The notes beneath the pieces are model-generated. The model made no database searches, had not been told where the DNA came from, and saw nothing but the letters and a program-made list of their open reading frames with translations. A stretch of DNA of 64,000 nucleotides from Nonomuraea typhae (GTDB lineage: Bacteria > Actinomycetota > Actinomycetes > Streptosporangiales > Streptosporangiaceae): the NCBI RefSeq assembly GCF_009760925.1, contig NZ_VRLV01000001.1:992001-1056000 (forward strand). The letters run 5' to 3'. Made by a program: the position numbers and the translations under genes. Shown here one piece after another: positions 28,163 to 36,215 of this stretch. Each line of letters starts with the position of its first letter. The stretch's first letter is position 1.

Positions 28163-28194
28163 GGCCCGGCTCGGGCTGCGCTCCGAGCCGGGCC
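28163..28194 (+). terminator. Hairpin terminator after GTPase operon
   Basis: GGCCCGGCTCGG and CCGAGCCGGGCC form a perfect 12-bp stem with an eight-base loop. It closes the GTPase operon region before the next gene at 28240. Confidence 0.75.
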
Positions 28195-28239
28195 CTGCGG
28201 CAACTGGTGACCATCCGCCACACATGGCACGATTGCCGC

Positions 28240-28812
28240 GTGCACCTCGGCCGGCCACTTCCCCGCGCAGCCCGCGCCACGGTCTTCTCCGTGGCCTGCG
28301 TGCTGTCGTCGCTGGCCATGCACGTCCTGGCAGGGGGCGCACCCGTGCGCCCCGTCACGCTGTACGGCGCCATCGCCGCCGCCTGGGCGGGAGCGTACCT
28401 GCTCGGCCGCCGCCAGCGCGGCGTCAACGTCCTGCTCCCCGCCTGCTTCGCCGCCCAGTACGGCATGCACCACCTGTTCACCTGGGGCGCGATCCCGGTA
28501 CCCGGCCAGCACGGCCACGGCGCCGGCATGGGCACCGGTCTGGGCATGCTGCTCGTCCACGCCATGGTCGCGGTGATCTCCGCATGGTGGCTGGAACGCG
28601 GCGAATCCTCCCTGGCCACCGTCATCCGGCTGCTCGCCGCCTCACTGGGCCGCCTGTGGACCGCCCTGCGGCTGCTGGTGAGAATCCCCGTCACGATCCG
28701 GTACGGCACCCGCCGCCCCGCCTGGCCGGAGCGCGACACCCCGCGCGACCGCCTCCTGCGCACCGCGCGGCACACCCGCCGGGGGCCTCCGGCGTTCTCC
28801 TCCGTTCTCTGA
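28240..28812 (+). CDS. Integral membrane protein, function unknown, upstream of PepSY-TM gene
   Basis: This 190-residue protein from a GTG at 28240 has about four hydrophobic segments (ATVFSVACVLSSLAMHVLAG; LYGAIAAAWAGAYLLG; a segment around MLLVHAMVAVISAWWLE; and AARLLAASLG region). It has several His and Met residues in loops (QYGMHHLF; GQHGHGAGMGTGLGM), and a basic tail. Similar small membrane proteins are often found beside PepSY-TM or copper-handling genes in actinobacteria, as here, so a metal-related role is possible but unproven. The ribosome site is weak, so the start is uncertain. Confidence 0.65.
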   Translation: MHLGRPLPRAARATVFSVACVLSSLAMHVLAGGAPVRPVTLYGAIAAAWAGAYLLGRRQRGVNVLLPACFAAQYGMHHLFTWGAIPVPGQHGHGAGMGTGLGMLLVHAMVAVISAWWLERGESSLATVIRLLAASLGRLWTALRLLVRIPVTIRYGTRRPAWPERDTPRDRLLRTARHTRRGPPAFSSVL

Positions 28813-29144
28813 CGCGGCTGCCCGCCCGGCCATCCCCGGCCCAGCGCCACCTGGCCGTCTCCGACCCAGGCGCCTGCCCGATCGCCCGTGACCCGGGTAC
28901 ATCCCGGCCGCTCGTGACGCGGCCAGGTCCCAGTCGCCTGTGGCCTGGCAACGTTCCTGGTCGGCCCTGCCCTGTCCACGTTCTGGTTGCCCCTGATCTG
29001 GGCCTTGCCTGGCGTGCAGCCGCGGCCTCCGCACTGCCGTGTGCTTTTTCGCCGTACCCGCCACCGGGTTGCGGTTGAACCCTTAACCCCGGTGACGCGT
29101 AGCTCCCCATGCGCGCGATCACCCTTGAACGGAGAGACCGTCCG
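28813..29144. other. 332-bp intergenic region, no gene seen
   Basis: No supported gene or RNA was seen. The end holds the promoter side of the PepSY-TM gene with GGAGAG at 29131 as ribosome site; an ATG at 29109 has no such site. Confidence 0.6.
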
Positions 29145-30503
29145 ATGACCTCCACCGCCGACCTCCGGCGTACCACCACCGACGCCGCGCCGCCCCGGGA
29201 GACCACCTGGACCGCGCTGCGCCCCCTCGTGCTGCGGCTGCACTTCTACGCCGGCATCCTCATCGCCCCCTTCCTCCTGGTGGCCGCGGCCACCGGCCTG
29301 CTCTACGCCGCCTCCTACCAGCTCGAGAACCTCGTCTACCAGCACGAACTCACCACCCGGCCGGTCGGCGCGCCGCTCCCTCTCGCCCGTCAGATCACCG
29401 CCGCCCAGACGGCGCAGCCCAAGGGCACGATCACCGCGGTCCGCCCCGCCGCCGAGCCGGGCGCGACCACCCGCGTCCTCATGGACACCCCCGGCCTGCC
29501 GGAGAGCACCCAGCTGGCCGTCTTCGTCGACCCGTACACCGCCGAGGTCCGCGGCGCCCTGGAGAGCTACGGCAGCTCCGGAGCGCTGCCCCTCCGCACC
29601 TGGCTGTCCGGGCTGCACCGCAACCTCAAGCTCGGCGAACCGGGCCGTATCTACAGCGAACTGGCCGCGAGCTGGTTGTGGGTGGTCGCCCTCGGCGGGG
29701 TGACGCTCTGGCTGGCCCGGCGCCGCAGGTCCCGCCGCCTCCGGGGCGCGAGCGGGCCGCGCCGTACCCTGTCGTGGCACGGCTCGATCGGGTTGTGGGC
29801 CGTGCTCGGCCTGCTGTTCCTGTCCGCGACCGGCCTGACCTGGTCCAAGTACGCCGGGGAGAACGTCGACCAGCTCCGCGCCGCCTTCGGCTGGACCACC
29901 CCCAAGCTCACCGCCTCGGCCGGCGACCACGCGGCCCACTCCGGCGGCGGCCACCACGCCGCCGGGCCCGCCGCGGACATCGACCAGATCGTCACCGCCG
30001 CGTCGGCCAGGGGCCTGTCCGGCCCCCTGGAGGTCACCTGGCCCGCCGAGCCCGGCGCCCCCTACCTGGTGAAGGAGATCGACAAGACCGCCCCCACCCG
30101 CCTGGACCAGGTCGCCGTGGACCCCGCCACCGCCCAGGTCACCGGTGAACTGCGCTTCGCCGACCACCCGCTGGCCGCCAAACTCACCCGATGGGGCATC
30201 GACGCCCATATGGGCCTGCTGTTCGGCCTGGCCAACCAGATCGTGCTGGCCGCGCTGGCGATCGGCGTGATCACGATGATCGTCCTGGGTTACCGGATGT
30301 GGTGGCAGCGCCGGCCCACCCGCGGCTTCGGCCGGCCGTACCCACGAGGCGGCTGGCGGCGCGTGCCCTGGCCCGTTCTGGTGCTCCTGGTGGGTGTCAC
30401 CGTGGGCGTGGGCTACTTCCTGCCGTTGATGGGCATCTCGCTGGCCGCCTTCCTGGTCCTCGACGCCCTGCTCGGCCTGCGCGGGCGCGCTTCCGGCGGC
30501 TGA
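29145..30503 (+). CDS. PepSY-associated TM protein (PiuB/iron-regulated reductase-like)
   Basis: This 452-residue membrane protein has the PepSY_TM layout: first TM at LRLHFYAGILIAPFLLVAAA with the conserved His, a PepSY domain outside, LRTWLSGLHRNLKLGEPGRI, second TM WLWVVALGGVTLWLA, RTLSWHGSIGLWAVLGLLFL with the conserved HGxxG, a second extracytoplasmic part containing HAAHSGGGHHAAG, DAHMGLLFGLANQIVLAALA, and two C-terminal TM segments. Family members are often induced by iron or copper limitation and are proposed ferric-siderophore reductases. The ATG at 29145 is preferred because of GGAGAG eight bases upstream. Confidence 0.88.
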   Translation: MTSTADLRRTTTDAAPPRETTWTALRPLVLRLHFYAGILIAPFLLVAAATGLLYAASYQLENLVYQHELTTRPVGAPLPLARQITAAQTAQPKGTITAVRPAAEPGATTRVLMDTPGLPESTQLAVFVDPYTAEVRGALESYGSSGALPLRTWLSGLHRNLKLGEPGRIYSELAASWLWVVALGGVTLWLARRRRSRRLRGASGPRRTLSWHGSIGLWAVLGLLFLSATGLTWSKYAGENVDQLRAAFGWTTPKLTASAGDHAAHSGGGHHAAGPAADIDQIVTAASARGLSGPLEVTWPAEPGAPYLVKEIDKTAPTRLDQVAVDPATAQVTGELRFADHPLAAKLTRWGIDAHMGLLFGLANQIVLAALAIGVITMIVLGYRMWWQRRPTRGFGRPYPRGGWRRVPWPVLVLLVGVTVGVGYFLPLMGISLAAFLVLDALLGLRGRASGG

Positions 30504-30516
30504 CGACGCGGGATGG

Positions 30517-30546
30517 AGCCGGTGCCCGGTGACGCGGGCGCCGGCT
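30517..30546 (+). terminator. Hairpin terminator after PepSY-TM gene
   Basis: AGCCGGTGCCCG and CGGGCGCCGGCT form a 12-bp stem with one G-T pair and a six-base loop, 14 bases after the stop codon at 30503. Confidence 0.7.
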
Positions 30547-30680
30547 TCAGCGTCACCGGCCACGGTCGCCGCCGCGGTCCCACGACGCCGTCAGCGGCCC
30601 GTCACCGTCCGGTGGGAAACCCGCCGGGCCGGGGGAGGGGCGCCGCTAGCCTGGACCCTGGGCACACAGGGAGGTGCGGG

Positions 30681-31106
30681 GTGGGGCGGAGGCCGACCAT
30701 CGACCGGGACGAGCTGGCGCGGCTCGTCGGGCGGGGGCTCAGCGTGGCGGAGCTGGCGCAGCACTTCGGGGTGAGCGAGTCGGGGGTGCTGCAGGCCAAG
30801 CGGGCCGCCGGGCTGTCGCGGGACATGCTGGACCACAAGGCGGCGCTGCCCTGGAAGGTGGCGCGCGAGCACGCGCAGTCGGGGCCGGCCACCAACCTGC
30901 GGAATCTGTCGGCGGCGGCCCAGGGGCGGGCGCCGCAGGCGGAGCGGCTCAACACGGCGTTGCGGTGGGCGCAGCGGCTCGTGGACAGCGGGCTTGACGT
31001 GGCCTACGACCCGGCCGGCGGGTTCCGCGAAGTGGCGGCCTCGGGCGGGTACTCGCACGTGGGCACGGTGCTGGAAGCGGCCCGGCGGGGGATGGGCGGG
31101 GAATAA
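30681..31106 (+). CDS. Helix-turn-helix protein, function unknown
   Basis: This 141-residue soluble protein has an N-terminal HTH of resolvase/sigma-like type (IDRDELARLVGRGLSVAELA, then FGVSESGVLQAKRAAGLSR, residues 5-45). The rest is helical without a recognised domain (NTALRWAQRLVDSGLDVAYD). The GTG at 30681 is chosen for the GGGAGG site six bases before it. It stands alone between two terminator-like regions; a DNA-binding role is likely, the target unknown. Confidence 0.75.
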   Translation: MGRRPTIDRDELARLVGRGLSVAELAQHFGVSESGVLQAKRAAGLSRDMLDHKAALPWKVAREHAQSGPATNLRNLSAAAQGRAPQAERLNTALRWAQRLVDSGLDVAYDPAGGFREVAASGGYSHVGTVLEAARRGMGGE

Positions 31107-31157
31107 CCCCGGCCTTTCAGGGCAGTCGCCAGGTCTCAACCAAAGAGACCGGAGGCG

Positions 31158-31727
31158 ATGAAGATGACCGCCGAGACGTGGATCTGGGTGGCCGTTGTCG
31201 TGGTCGTGCTGGCGGCGCTCGCAGCCGTGGGCTACCTGGTGCTCCAGCAGCAGCGGCGCAGCAGGCTGCGTTCGCGGTTCGGGCCCGAATATGAGCGGAT
31301 CATGGCCGGGCACGAGAGCCGGCGCGCGGGCGAGCAGGACATGATCGCCCGCGAGCAGCGGCTTGCCGAGCTGGATATCAAACCGCTCACCCCGCAGGCG
31401 CGCGACGGTTACGCCGCGCGGTGGACCGAGGTGCAGGAGCGCTTCGTGGACACGCCCGGGTTCGCCGTGACCGAGGCCGACCAGCTGGTCACCGCGGTGA
31501 TGGCCGAGCGCGGGTATCCGACGGAGGACTACGAGCAGCGGCTTGCCGACCTGTCGGTGGGGCACGCCGCGACGCTGGACCACTACCGGCAGGCTCACAC
31601 GATCAGCAGGAGGGCCGCCCACAAGGAGGCCTCGACCGAGGAACTGCGCCAGGCGATGGTGCACTACCGGGCGCTGTTCGAGGAACTGCTGGCCGAAACG
31701 ACCCCGGAAGGCCGACATGCACGCTGA
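31158..31727 (+). CDS. Single-pass membrane protein with helical cytoplasmic domain
   Basis: This 189-residue protein has one N-terminal TM helix (WIWVAVVVVVLAALAAVGYLVL) and a charged helical domain. The C-terminal half contains WTEVQERFVDTPGFAVTEAD, which resembles the same position of the next gene product (WRDVQAGFVDDPRAAVERAD). The two adjacent genes therefore probably share a domain of about 90 residues. No function is known. ATG at 31158 or, two codons on, 31164; GGAGG lies upstream. Confidence 0.75.
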   Translation: MKMTAETWIWVAVVVVVLAALAAVGYLVLQQQRRSRLRSRFGPEYERIMAGHESRRAGEQDMIAREQRLAELDIKPLTPQARDGYAARWTEVQERFVDTPGFAVTEADQLVTAVMAERGYPTEDYEQRLADLSVGHAATLDHYRQAHTISRRAAHKEASTEELRQAMVHYRALFEELLAETTPEGRHAR

Positions 31728-32274
31728 CAACCGGCGCCACGAGGACGAGATGCTCGTCCCGGGACCGCGCCAAGACGACCCGAACGACCCGAACGACCCG
31801 AACGACAGGTACGAGGGATCCGGCAGGGGGGACACCGCCCCGGACCTGGTCACCGACCAGCCGGACGTGCGCGATCCGGACATGCGCGAGGCCGACATGG
31901 CCGAACCCGGTATGCGGGACCCGGACATGGGAGAGCCGGACATGCGTGAGCCGGACATGCGTGAGCCCGGCCTCACCGGGGTGACCAGCCCCGAAGCCGC
32001 CGCGCCGTACAACGGGAGCCCGGACGGCGAGAGCCTGCGGCCCGCAGCCGACGATCGGTGGCGGGACGTGCAGGCGGGCTTCGTCGACGACCCGCGCGCC
32101 GCCGTGGAACGCGCCGACGACCTCCTGAAGGACCTGCTGCAGGAGGTGACCCGGCAGACCGGCGAGATGCGCGAGCGCTGGACGAGCGAGAACGACACCG
32201 AGCAGCTCCGCCTGGCCCTGCGCGAGTACCGGTCGGCGATGGAACACCTGATGGCGTTCTCAGAGAGAAGGTGA
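31717..32274 (+). CDS. Soluble protein with Asp/Pro/Met repeats and domain shared with upstream gene
   Basis: This 185-residue acidic protein begins inside the end of the upstream gene (11-bp overlap, GGAAGG ribosome site). Residues 1-95 are low complexity: DPNDPNDPND, then repeated pentapeptides of the type REPDM/RDPDM. Residues about 105-180 form a helical domain (WRDVQAGFVDDPRAAVERAD, then REYRSAMEHLMAF) like that of the upstream protein. The upstream one is membrane-anchored and this one is soluble, so they may interact (inference). Confidence 0.72.
   Translation: MHADNRRHEDEMLVPGPRQDDPNDPNDPNDRYEGSGRGDTAPDLVTDQPDVRDPDMREADMAEPGMRDPDMGEPDMREPDMREPGLTGVTSPEAAAPYNGSPDGESLRPAADDRWRDVQAGFVDDPRAAVERADDLLKDLLQEVTRQTGEMRERWTSENDTEQLRLALREYRSAMEHLMAFSERR
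31776..31971 (+). repeat. Two short in-gene tandem repeats
   Basis: A 9-bp unit (GACCCGAAC) is present three times near 31777-31805. After a gap, 15-bp units of the type ATGCGYGAGCCGGAC follow at about 31880-31970. They encode DPN and REPDM repeats. Confidence 0.75.
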
Positions 32275-32278
32275 CGAC

Positions 32279-32473
32279 ATGCTGGCGATAGTCTCAGCGA
32301 TCATTTTCGGCCTCGGCTTCGTGCTCGACCTGCTCGGCACCAGGATCGCGGGCGGAATCTCGGGCACCACGTTCATGCTGCTCGGCCTGTGCCTGCTGGC
32401 CCTTCACCAGGCCGGCATCGGTACGGCGAGCTTCCGCGGCACCGGTTCCTGGCGGGGCCGCGCCCGGCGATGA
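32279..32473 (+). CDS. Small two-helix membrane protein
   Basis: This 64-residue protein has two hydrophobic helices (AIVSAIIFGLGFVLDLLGTR; GTTFMLLGLCLLALHQAGIG), as in many short actinobacterial membrane proteins without known function. GAAGG lies before the ATG and the start is four bases after the upstream stop. The whole gene except the first 15 bases overlaps, on the other strand, the 3' tail of the NDH-2 frame; see findings. Confidence 0.6.
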   Translation: MLAIVSAIIFGLGFVLDLLGTRIAGGISGTTFMLLGLCLLALHQAGIGTASFRGTGSWRGRARR

Positions 32474-33754
32474 GGCGTACTCGAACTCCCGCCGCGGCTG
32501 ACTGAGCGCCCCGAGCGCCACGACGTCGCGGCGGAAGAAGAGCGCGAGCGTCCAGTCGATGAGCACGCGGACCTTCCGGTTGAAGGTGGGCACGCGGGAG
32601 AGGTGGTAGCTGCGGTGGACCCACCAGGCCAGCGGGCCGCGCAGTTTGCGGCCGTAGATCTGGGCGACGCCCTTGTGCAGGCCGAGGCTGGCCACCGAGC
32701 CGGCGTAGGCGTGCCGGTAGTCCCGGCCCGGCCGCCCGCGCAGGGTGGCGATGACGTTGTCGGCCAGCACCTTGGCCTGCCGTACGGCATGCTGGGCGTT
32801 GGGCGCGCAGAACTCGCCCGGGCGGGTGAGGTCGGGTACGGCGGCGCAGTCCCCGGCGGTGAAGACGCCGGGGCGGCCTTCGACGGCGAGGGCGGCGGTG
32901 GCCTTGACCCGGCCCTTGTCGTCGATGGGCAGGTCGCCGGAGCGCACGGTGGGGTGGGGTTTGACGCCGGCGGTCCACACGAGGGTGGCGGCGTCGAAGG
33001 CGGTGCCGTCGTCGAGCACGATGTGGCCGTCCTCGGCGGATTCGAGGCGGGTGCCGAGGCGGACGTCGATGGCGCGGGCGCGCAGTTGTTCCAGGGTCCA
33101 GCGGCCCATGTCCTCCCCGACCTCGGGCAGGATGCGGCCGGTGGCCTCGACGAGGTACCAGCGCATGTCCTCGCGGCTGATGGAGGGGAAGTAGCGGCAG
33201 GCGTCGCGGGCCATGTCCTCGAGTTCGGCCAGCGCTTCGACGCCGGCGAAGCCGCCGCCGACGAAGACGAAGGTGAGGGCTTGGTCGCGGATGGCCTTGT
33301 CGTCGGTGGAGGCGGCCAGGTCGAGCTGGGCGAGGACGTGGTTGCGCAGGTGGATGGCCTCCTCGACGGTTTTGAAGCCGATGCCGGTCGCGGCCAGCCC
33401 GGTGATGGGCAGGGTGCGGGAGACGGATCCGGCGGCGACGACGAGAAGGTCGTAGGGGATGTCGCGGGGGGCGCCCCGGTCGGGCTGGAAGGTGACCTTG
33501 CGGGCGGCGGTGTCCATGTGGGTGACGAAGCCGTTGAGGATGGCGCACTTGGCCAGGATGCGCCGCAGCGGTACGACGACGTGGCGGGGTTCGAGGTTGC
33601 CCGCGGCCGCTTCCGGGAGGAAGGGCTGGTAGGTCATGTAGGAGTCGCCGCCGATGAGCGTGATGCGGGCCTCGCCGGGTCTGAGGCGGCGTTGCAGGCG
33701 CAACGCGGTGTACATCCCTACGTATCCGCCGCCGACGATGATGATGTGCTTCAT
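32294..33754 (-). CDS. ndh: Type II NADH dehydrogenase (NDH-2)
   Basis: This 486-residue flavoprotein oxidises NADH and reduces quinone without proton pumping. It has the first dinucleotide motif IIIVGGGYVGMYTALRLQRR, the second FVFVGGGFAGVEALAELEDM near residue 168, VWTAGVKPHP, and the FAD-end motif VFTAGDCAAVPDLTRPGEFC. The C-terminal amphipathic region LSRVPTFNRKVRVLIDWTLA is the membrane-binding part. Residues after EFEYASS (about 430 on) are a hydrophilic tail without family similarity. It starts three bases after the RsbW-like stop, so it is probably in the sigma-factor operon. Confidence 0.9.
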   Translation of the reverse strand: MKHIIIVGGGYVGMYTALRLQRRLRPGEARITLIGGDSYMTYQPFLPEAAAGNLEPRHVVVPLRRILAKCAILNGFVTHMDTAARKVTFQPDRGAPRDIPYDLLVVAAGSVSRTLPITGLAATGIGFKTVEEAIHLRNHVLAQLDLAASTDDKAIRDQALTFVFVGGGFAGVEALAELEDMARDACRYFPSISREDMRWYLVEATGRILPEVGEDMGRWTLEQLRARAIDVRLGTRLESAEDGHIVLDDGTAFDAATLVWTAGVKPHPTVRSGDLPIDDKGRVKATAALAVEGRPGVFTAGDCAAVPDLTRPGEFCAPNAQHAVRQAKVLADNVIATLRGRPGRDYRHAYAGSVASLGLHKGVAQIYGRKLRGPLAWWVHRSYHLSRVPTFNRKVRVLIDWTLALFFRRDVVALGALSQPRREFEYASSPGAAPPGTGAAEARRTDAGLVKGQQAQAEQHERGARDSARDPGAEQVEHEAEAENDR

Positions 33755-33757
33755 ACG

Positions 33758-34174
33758 TCACCCTTTCCCCGCGAAGCGGAGAATCACCGTGCTGCCCTCC
33801 TCCCCGAGCCGGAAGTCCACCTGCCCGGCCAGCAGCCGGGCCACCCACAGGCCCATGCCGCTGGTGGCGTGCCGGGCCGGTGGGTGCTGGCCGAACGCGT
33901 GGCCCGCCCAGACGCCGTGGTCGCGGATCTCGATGACCAGGTCGCCGCGCTCGGTCCAGGAGCGCACGCGGGCGGCGGGGGAGCCGTGGGTGACGGCGTT
34001 GGTGGCGACCTCGTTGACCGCGAGCACGAGGTCGCCGACCTCGTCGTCCTGGAGCCCGGCCCGCCGGGCCACGACCTCGGCGAAGTGCCGGACTCCGGGC
34101 AGGCCGGCCAGGGTGAACTCGAACCCGGCCACGGGCACTCCCGGTGGCGGGCCGTTCCACGGCTTGTCATTCAC
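33758..34174 (-). CDS. RsbW/SpoIIAB-like ATP-binding anti-sigma or regulatory kinase
   Basis: This 138-residue protein has the HATPase_c_2 fold: N box LVLAVNEVATNAVTHGSP, G1 DHGVWAG and G2 SGMGLWVARLLAG, ending VILRFAGKG. Proteins of this group bind a sigma factor or phosphorylate a STAS antagonist. It lies 13 bases downstream of the SigB/F-type sigma gene, and a STAS protein is nearby, so it is likely the cognate anti-sigma factor. The GTG at 34174 gives a normal N-terminus; the ribosome site is weak, and an upstream extension would overlap the sigma gene. Confidence 0.85.
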   Translation of the reverse strand: MNDKPWNGPPPGVPVAGFEFTLAGLPGVRHFAEVVARRAGLQDDEVGDLVLAVNEVATNAVTHGSPAARVRSWTERGDLVIEIRDHGVWAGHAFGQHPPARHATSGMGLWVARLLAGQVDFRLGEEGSTVILRFAGKG

Positions 34175-34187
34175 CCCCGTCTGCCGA

Positions 34188-34958
34188 TCAGCGGGTGAGT
34201 TCCTGGCGCAAGTGGTCGAGCACCTTTCTGAGGATGCGGGAGACGTGCATCTGGGAGATGCCGAATTCGGCCGCAATTTCGGCCTGGGTCAGGTTGCCGA
34301 AGAAGCGCAGCAGAAGGATGTTCTTCTCCCGGTGCGGGAGGGCGTCGATGAGCGGTTTGACGGACTCGCTGTCCACGAGCTTGCTGAGCGAGTCGTCGTC
34401 CTCGGGGATGATGTCGCCCAGTGAGGCGGCGTCGTCGTCGCCGCCGAGCGGGGCGTCGAGCGAGAGCGTGCTGTAGGCGGCGGAGGCGTCGAGGGTGAGC
34501 AGGACGTCCTCCTCGCTGATGTCCATCTTCGCGGCCAGTTCGGCGACGGTCGGCGAGCGGCCGAGGTCCTGGCTGAGCTCGGCGACCAGCCGGTTGAGCT
34601 CCGAGCGTCGTTCCTGGTAGACGCGGGGCACCCGGATCGCCCAGGTGCGGTCGCGGAAGTGGCGTTTGACCTCGCCGGTCATCGTCACGACGGCGTAGCC
34701 CCTGAAGGCGTGGCCGAGCGCGGGGTCGAAGCCGTTGATGGCCTTCATGAGGCCGACGTAGGCGGCCTGGAGAAGGTCCTCCGCGGGCTCGCCGCGGTAG
34801 CGGTAGCGGCGGGCGATCTCCATGGCGAGCGGGCGGTGCATTTCGACCAGGCGCTCGCGCAGGCGCTCCTTGGCGCTGTCGGGGGTGTCCGGGTGAGTCA
34901 TCTCGCCCAGAAGCTGCTCTGCGGTCAGCTCCTCGAGAGCGTATTCCTTCACAGCCAT
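34188..34958 (-). CDS. RNA polymerase sigma factor, SigB/SigF group
   Basis: This 256-residue sigma factor has region 2 (EDLLQAAYVGLMKAINGFDP, AFRGYAVVTMTGEVKRHFRD), region 3 (RVPRVYQERRSELNRLVAEL; GRSPTVAELAAKMDIS) and region 4 with HTH (LPHREKNILLLRFFGNLTQA; FGISQMHVSRILRKVLDHL), the pattern of stress sigma factors SigB/SigF. The ATG at 34958 follows CTAGGAG. It heads a probable operon with the RsbW-like kinase and NDH-2. Promoters of this group read GTTTgc-N14-GGGTAw; an exact example lies before the glycosyltransferase at 38141. Confidence 0.93.
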   Translation of the reverse strand: MAVKEYALEELTAEQLLGEMTHPDTPDSAKERLRERLVEMHRPLAMEIARRYRYRGEPAEDLLQAAYVGLMKAINGFDPALGHAFRGYAVVTMTGEVKRHFRDRTWAIRVPRVYQERRSELNRLVAELSQDLGRSPTVAELAAKMDISEEDVLLTLDASAAYSTLSLDAPLGGDDDAASLGDIIPEDDDSLSKLVDSESVKPLIDALPHREKNILLLRFFGNLTQAEIAAEFGISQMHVSRILRKVLDHLRQELTR

Positions 34959-35130
34959 CGCTGCTCCTAGATGAAGTCGCAAGGCGGCCGGCTGCCACAT
35001 GCAAAAAAGCCCAGGCAGAGGCACGCCTTGCGGCGTTGCATAGGGAAGCCCTCTGCTGGACTTCGCTTCCTAGTATCCCCGCTTTCGCCGGAAGTATTCC
35101 TGGGCCACCGGGTGACAGTAAGGTTGCCTC

Positions 35131-35460
35131 GTGACATTGACCTTGGCGTCGTCGTCCGAGGACGGCTTCACGGTGATCAAAGTTGACGGTGTCCTGGACG
35201 CCACCACGCGCGAGCAGTTCGCCGACTACCTCGCGGCCGCCGGCCCCGACGTGGTCCTCGACCTGGCCGGCGTGACGTTCATGGATTCCCGCGCGCTCGG
35301 CCTGATCGTGCACCAGTGGCAGACCAGTGTCACCCAGGGCAGCCGCTTCGCCCTCATCGGCGTGCAGTACACCACCTCGAAGGTGATGTGGATCACCGGC
35401 CTGGCCACCCGGCTGCCGCTCTACGACACCCTCGACGAGGCCAAGCGCGCCCTGGCCTAA
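35131..35460 (+). CDS. STAS-domain anti-sigma factor antagonist
   Basis: This 109-residue protein is a single STAS domain (GFTVIKVDGVLDATTREQFA; DVVLDLAGVTFMDSRALGLI). The serine in FMDSRALG is the site that RsbW/SpoIIAB-type kinases phosphorylate. Unphosphorylated antagonist binds the kinase and frees the sigma factor. The kinase at 33758 and sigma gene at 34188 are divergent neighbours. The GTG start is at 35131; the gene ends in a four-base overlap with the convergent ANTAR gene. Confidence 0.92.
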   Translation: MTLTLASSSEDGFTVIKVDGVLDATTREQFADYLAAAGPDVVLDLAGVTFMDSRALGLIVHQWQTSVTQGSRFALIGVQYTTSKVMWITGLATRLPLYDTLDEAKRALA

Positions 35461-36155
35461 CCCCCGCCCTGGCTGTGCTCCTCCACCAGGAGCCTGGCCA
35501 GGTCGGCCACCTTCACCTGGTGGTGCTGGGAGATCCGGCGCAGCTCCTCGAAGGCGGCCTCGGCCGAGCAGCCGCGGGACTGCATGATGATCCCCTTGGC
35601 CTGGTCGATGACGGCCCGGCCGGCGAGGGCCTCCTGCATCTGGGCGGCGTCGGTGCGCATCTGCTCGAAGTCGCCCAGGTTGGCCATGGCCACCCCCACC
35701 TGCCCGGCCAGCATGGCGGCCAGCGCGGGCGCGTCGTGCTCGGGCAGGACGCCGGGCCGTACCGCGTAGAGGACGACCACCAGCAGGACCGGCTCGACGG
35801 GGACGGGCAGCGCCAGCACCGAGCGCACGCCCTGGCCGACCGCCAGCGGGGCGTACTCCGGCCAGGGCGGATGGCGCAGCAGGTCGGGGGCGCTCACCGG
35901 CTGCCCCGTGCGGCGGGCCTCCACGCTCGGGCCCGCGCCGAGCTCGCGTTCGGCCTCCACGAGCGCGATCAGCTCGCTGTGAGAGCCCGAGACGAGCACC
36001 CGGTCGCCCAGCCACTGCTCGGCCGAGCCGCCGGAGCAGCCCGGCACCCCGGCCGCCAGCGCGGTCGTCAGCCCGCGCAGCACGCTTTCGGCGGAGGGCT
36101 CGTCTCCGAGGCGCCCGAGGGCGGAGAGCTCCCGGGCGAGAACCATTGTGTCCAT
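35457..36155 (-). CDS. GAF-ANTAR domain protein (RNA-binding antiterminator type)
   Basis: This 232-residue protein has a GAF-like sensor in the first 155 residues (SELIALVEAERELGAGPSVE; VRSVLALPVPVEPVLLVVVL) and a C-terminal ANTAR domain (AGRAVIDQAKGIIMQSRGCS, then AEAAFEELRRISQHHQVKVA). ANTAR domains bind paired hairpins in nascent RNA and prevent termination. It has no receiver domain, so a GAF ligand or partner probably controls it. The ATG at 36155 gives MDTMVLARE; it is divergent from the SpoIIE-like gene. Confidence 0.9.
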   Translation of the reverse strand: MDTMVLARELSALGRLGDEPSAESVLRGLTTALAAGVPGCSGGSAEQWLGDRVLVSGSHSELIALVEAERELGAGPSVEARRTGQPVSAPDLLRHPPWPEYAPLAVGQGVRSVLALPVPVEPVLLVVVLYAVRPGVLPEHDAPALAAMLAGQVGVAMANLGDFEQMRTDAAQMQEALAGRAVIDQAKGIIMQSRGCSAEAAFEELRRISQHHQVKVADLARLLVEEHSQGGG

Positions 36156-36215
36156 AACGCTTGCACACCTTCCCCGTATGGCCGGGTTAATCCATGATGG
36201 CGTAGCGTCGGCACC

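Noticed and set aside
29109..29144. Earlier ATG start of the PepSY-TM gene
   Set aside because: No ribosome site precedes it, whereas GGAGAG stands eight bases before 29145.
34959..35130. SigB-type autoregulatory promoter before the sigma gene
   Set aside because: No GTTT and GGGTA pair with 13-16 spacing was found on the minus strand; GGGATA alone is not enough.
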